Positions 6,639-6,874 of a DNA stretch of 6,874 bases are shown here, piece after piece. The DNA is from DATESG01 sp964480275 (lineage in GTDB: Bacteria > Bacillota_I > Bacilli_A > RFN20 > CAG-826), in assembly GCA_964480275.1 (NCBI GenBank), contig CAYZOC010000050.1:1-6874 (forward strand), written 5' to 3'. Below the pieces are notes generated by a model, which saw nothing but the letters and a program-made list of their open reading frames with translations, had not been told where the DNA came from and made no database searches. The first letter of the stretch is position 1. Every line of letters starts with the position of its first letter. A program made the position numbers and the translations under genes.

Positions 6639-6650
6639 TCATGTTCATGA
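6639..6650. promoter_or_regulatory. Candidate operator palindrome upstream of pulA
   Basis: TCATGTTCATGA is an inverted repeat with 5-bp arms, TCATG and CATGA, around a 2-base centre. It sits exactly in the spacer of the candidate pulA promoter, where a bound repressor would block RNA polymerase. It does not match the CcpA cre box or other common sugar-repressor boxes I know. Its short length makes chance occurrence in AT-rich DNA possible. Confidence 0.3.
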
Positions 6651-6874
6651 TTAAAATAGAAGAATTAGTTGGTGAAAAACTCAAATTTTATCAAATATGA
6701 AGAATATTAATGCTTGTCTCTAATTCATCCACCATCCATATATGATACTTGGAAACTCATCAAAATAGAGTAATTAAATGAATCAACAATTCTTTTAAAA
6801 TAAAGATAATATTTGCAATGTACAAAACTTTTGCCATTAATTTTTATATATATTTAATTAACAACAACGACCAA

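Larger units (their letters stand above)
6609..6874. other. Gene-free AT-rich leader upstream of pulA
   Basis: No open reading frame of useful length on either strand covers these 266 bases, and no tRNA or known riboswitch fold is apparent. The part next to pulA holds the ribosome site, a candidate promoter and a small palindrome. The far end has a very AT-rich stretch (6837-6862) whose outer arms, TTAATT and AATTAA, are inverted. It lacks a G/C stem, so I do not call it a terminator. No CcpA cre-type box with a CG centre is visible, although the gene's role would make catabolite control plausible. Confidence 0.6.

Noticed and set aside
6837..6862. Terminator of an upstream gene at the right edge
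   Set aside because: The inverted arms are only A and T with no stable G/C stem, and no gene is seen ending nearby.

Overview
The window holds a compact, AT-rich operon of five genes. All are on the minus strand, so the operon reads from the right end to the left. Several points suggest a low-GC Gram-positive-type bacterium in or near the Acholeplasma/Izemoplasma-type Mollicutes or a neighbouring Bacillota lineage. Base composition is low in GC, ribosome binding sites are strong and purine-rich (AAGAGGAGA, TGAGGT), -10 boxes are of the TG-extended type, and the secreted enzyme is a lipoprotein with a Ser/Thr/Asp/Glu linker. Tryptophan is read from TGG (for example residues 112 and 114 of the pullulanase) and TGA appears to serve as a stop. 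This argues against the code-4 mycoplasmas and spiroplasmas. The lineage is an inference; no marker gene is present.

From right to left: a gene-free leader (6609-6874) carries a candidate extended -10 promoter and a 12-bp palindrome. Next come a 988-residue cell-surface lipoprotein pullulanase (6608-3642), an RDD-family membrane protein with an unusually large extracytoplasmic loop (3642-2605), a hexameric-type purine nucleoside phosphorylase DeoD (2552-1842), a short membrane-anchored protein with a NERD-like fold that has lost the nuclease motif (about 1837-1190), and a polytopic membrane protein of unknown function (1190-99). A hairpin terminator (69-94) closes the unit. An imperfect 26-bp direct repeat with a 41-bp period runs off the left edge.

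The genes are tightly coupled. pulA and the RDD gene overlap by one base (TAATG), the NERD-like gene starts about 4 bases after the deoD stop, and the NERD-like and last membrane genes overlap by one base (TGATG). The only real gap, 52 bases before deoD, contains a perfect TG-extended -10 box. The three downstream genes can therefore probably also be transcribed without the pullulanase.

Functionally, the pullulanase would debranch alpha-glucans (starch, glycogen, pullulan) at the cell surface. DeoD releases pentose-1-phosphate from purine nucleosides, so both enzymes could feed sugar into central metabolism. The three membrane proteins have no obvious catalytic role. I see no clear defence, CRISPR or novel enzymatic system here. 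The items most worth a second look are the motif-less NERD-like protein with its membrane partner, the RDD protein with its large outer domain, and the repeat at the left edge.
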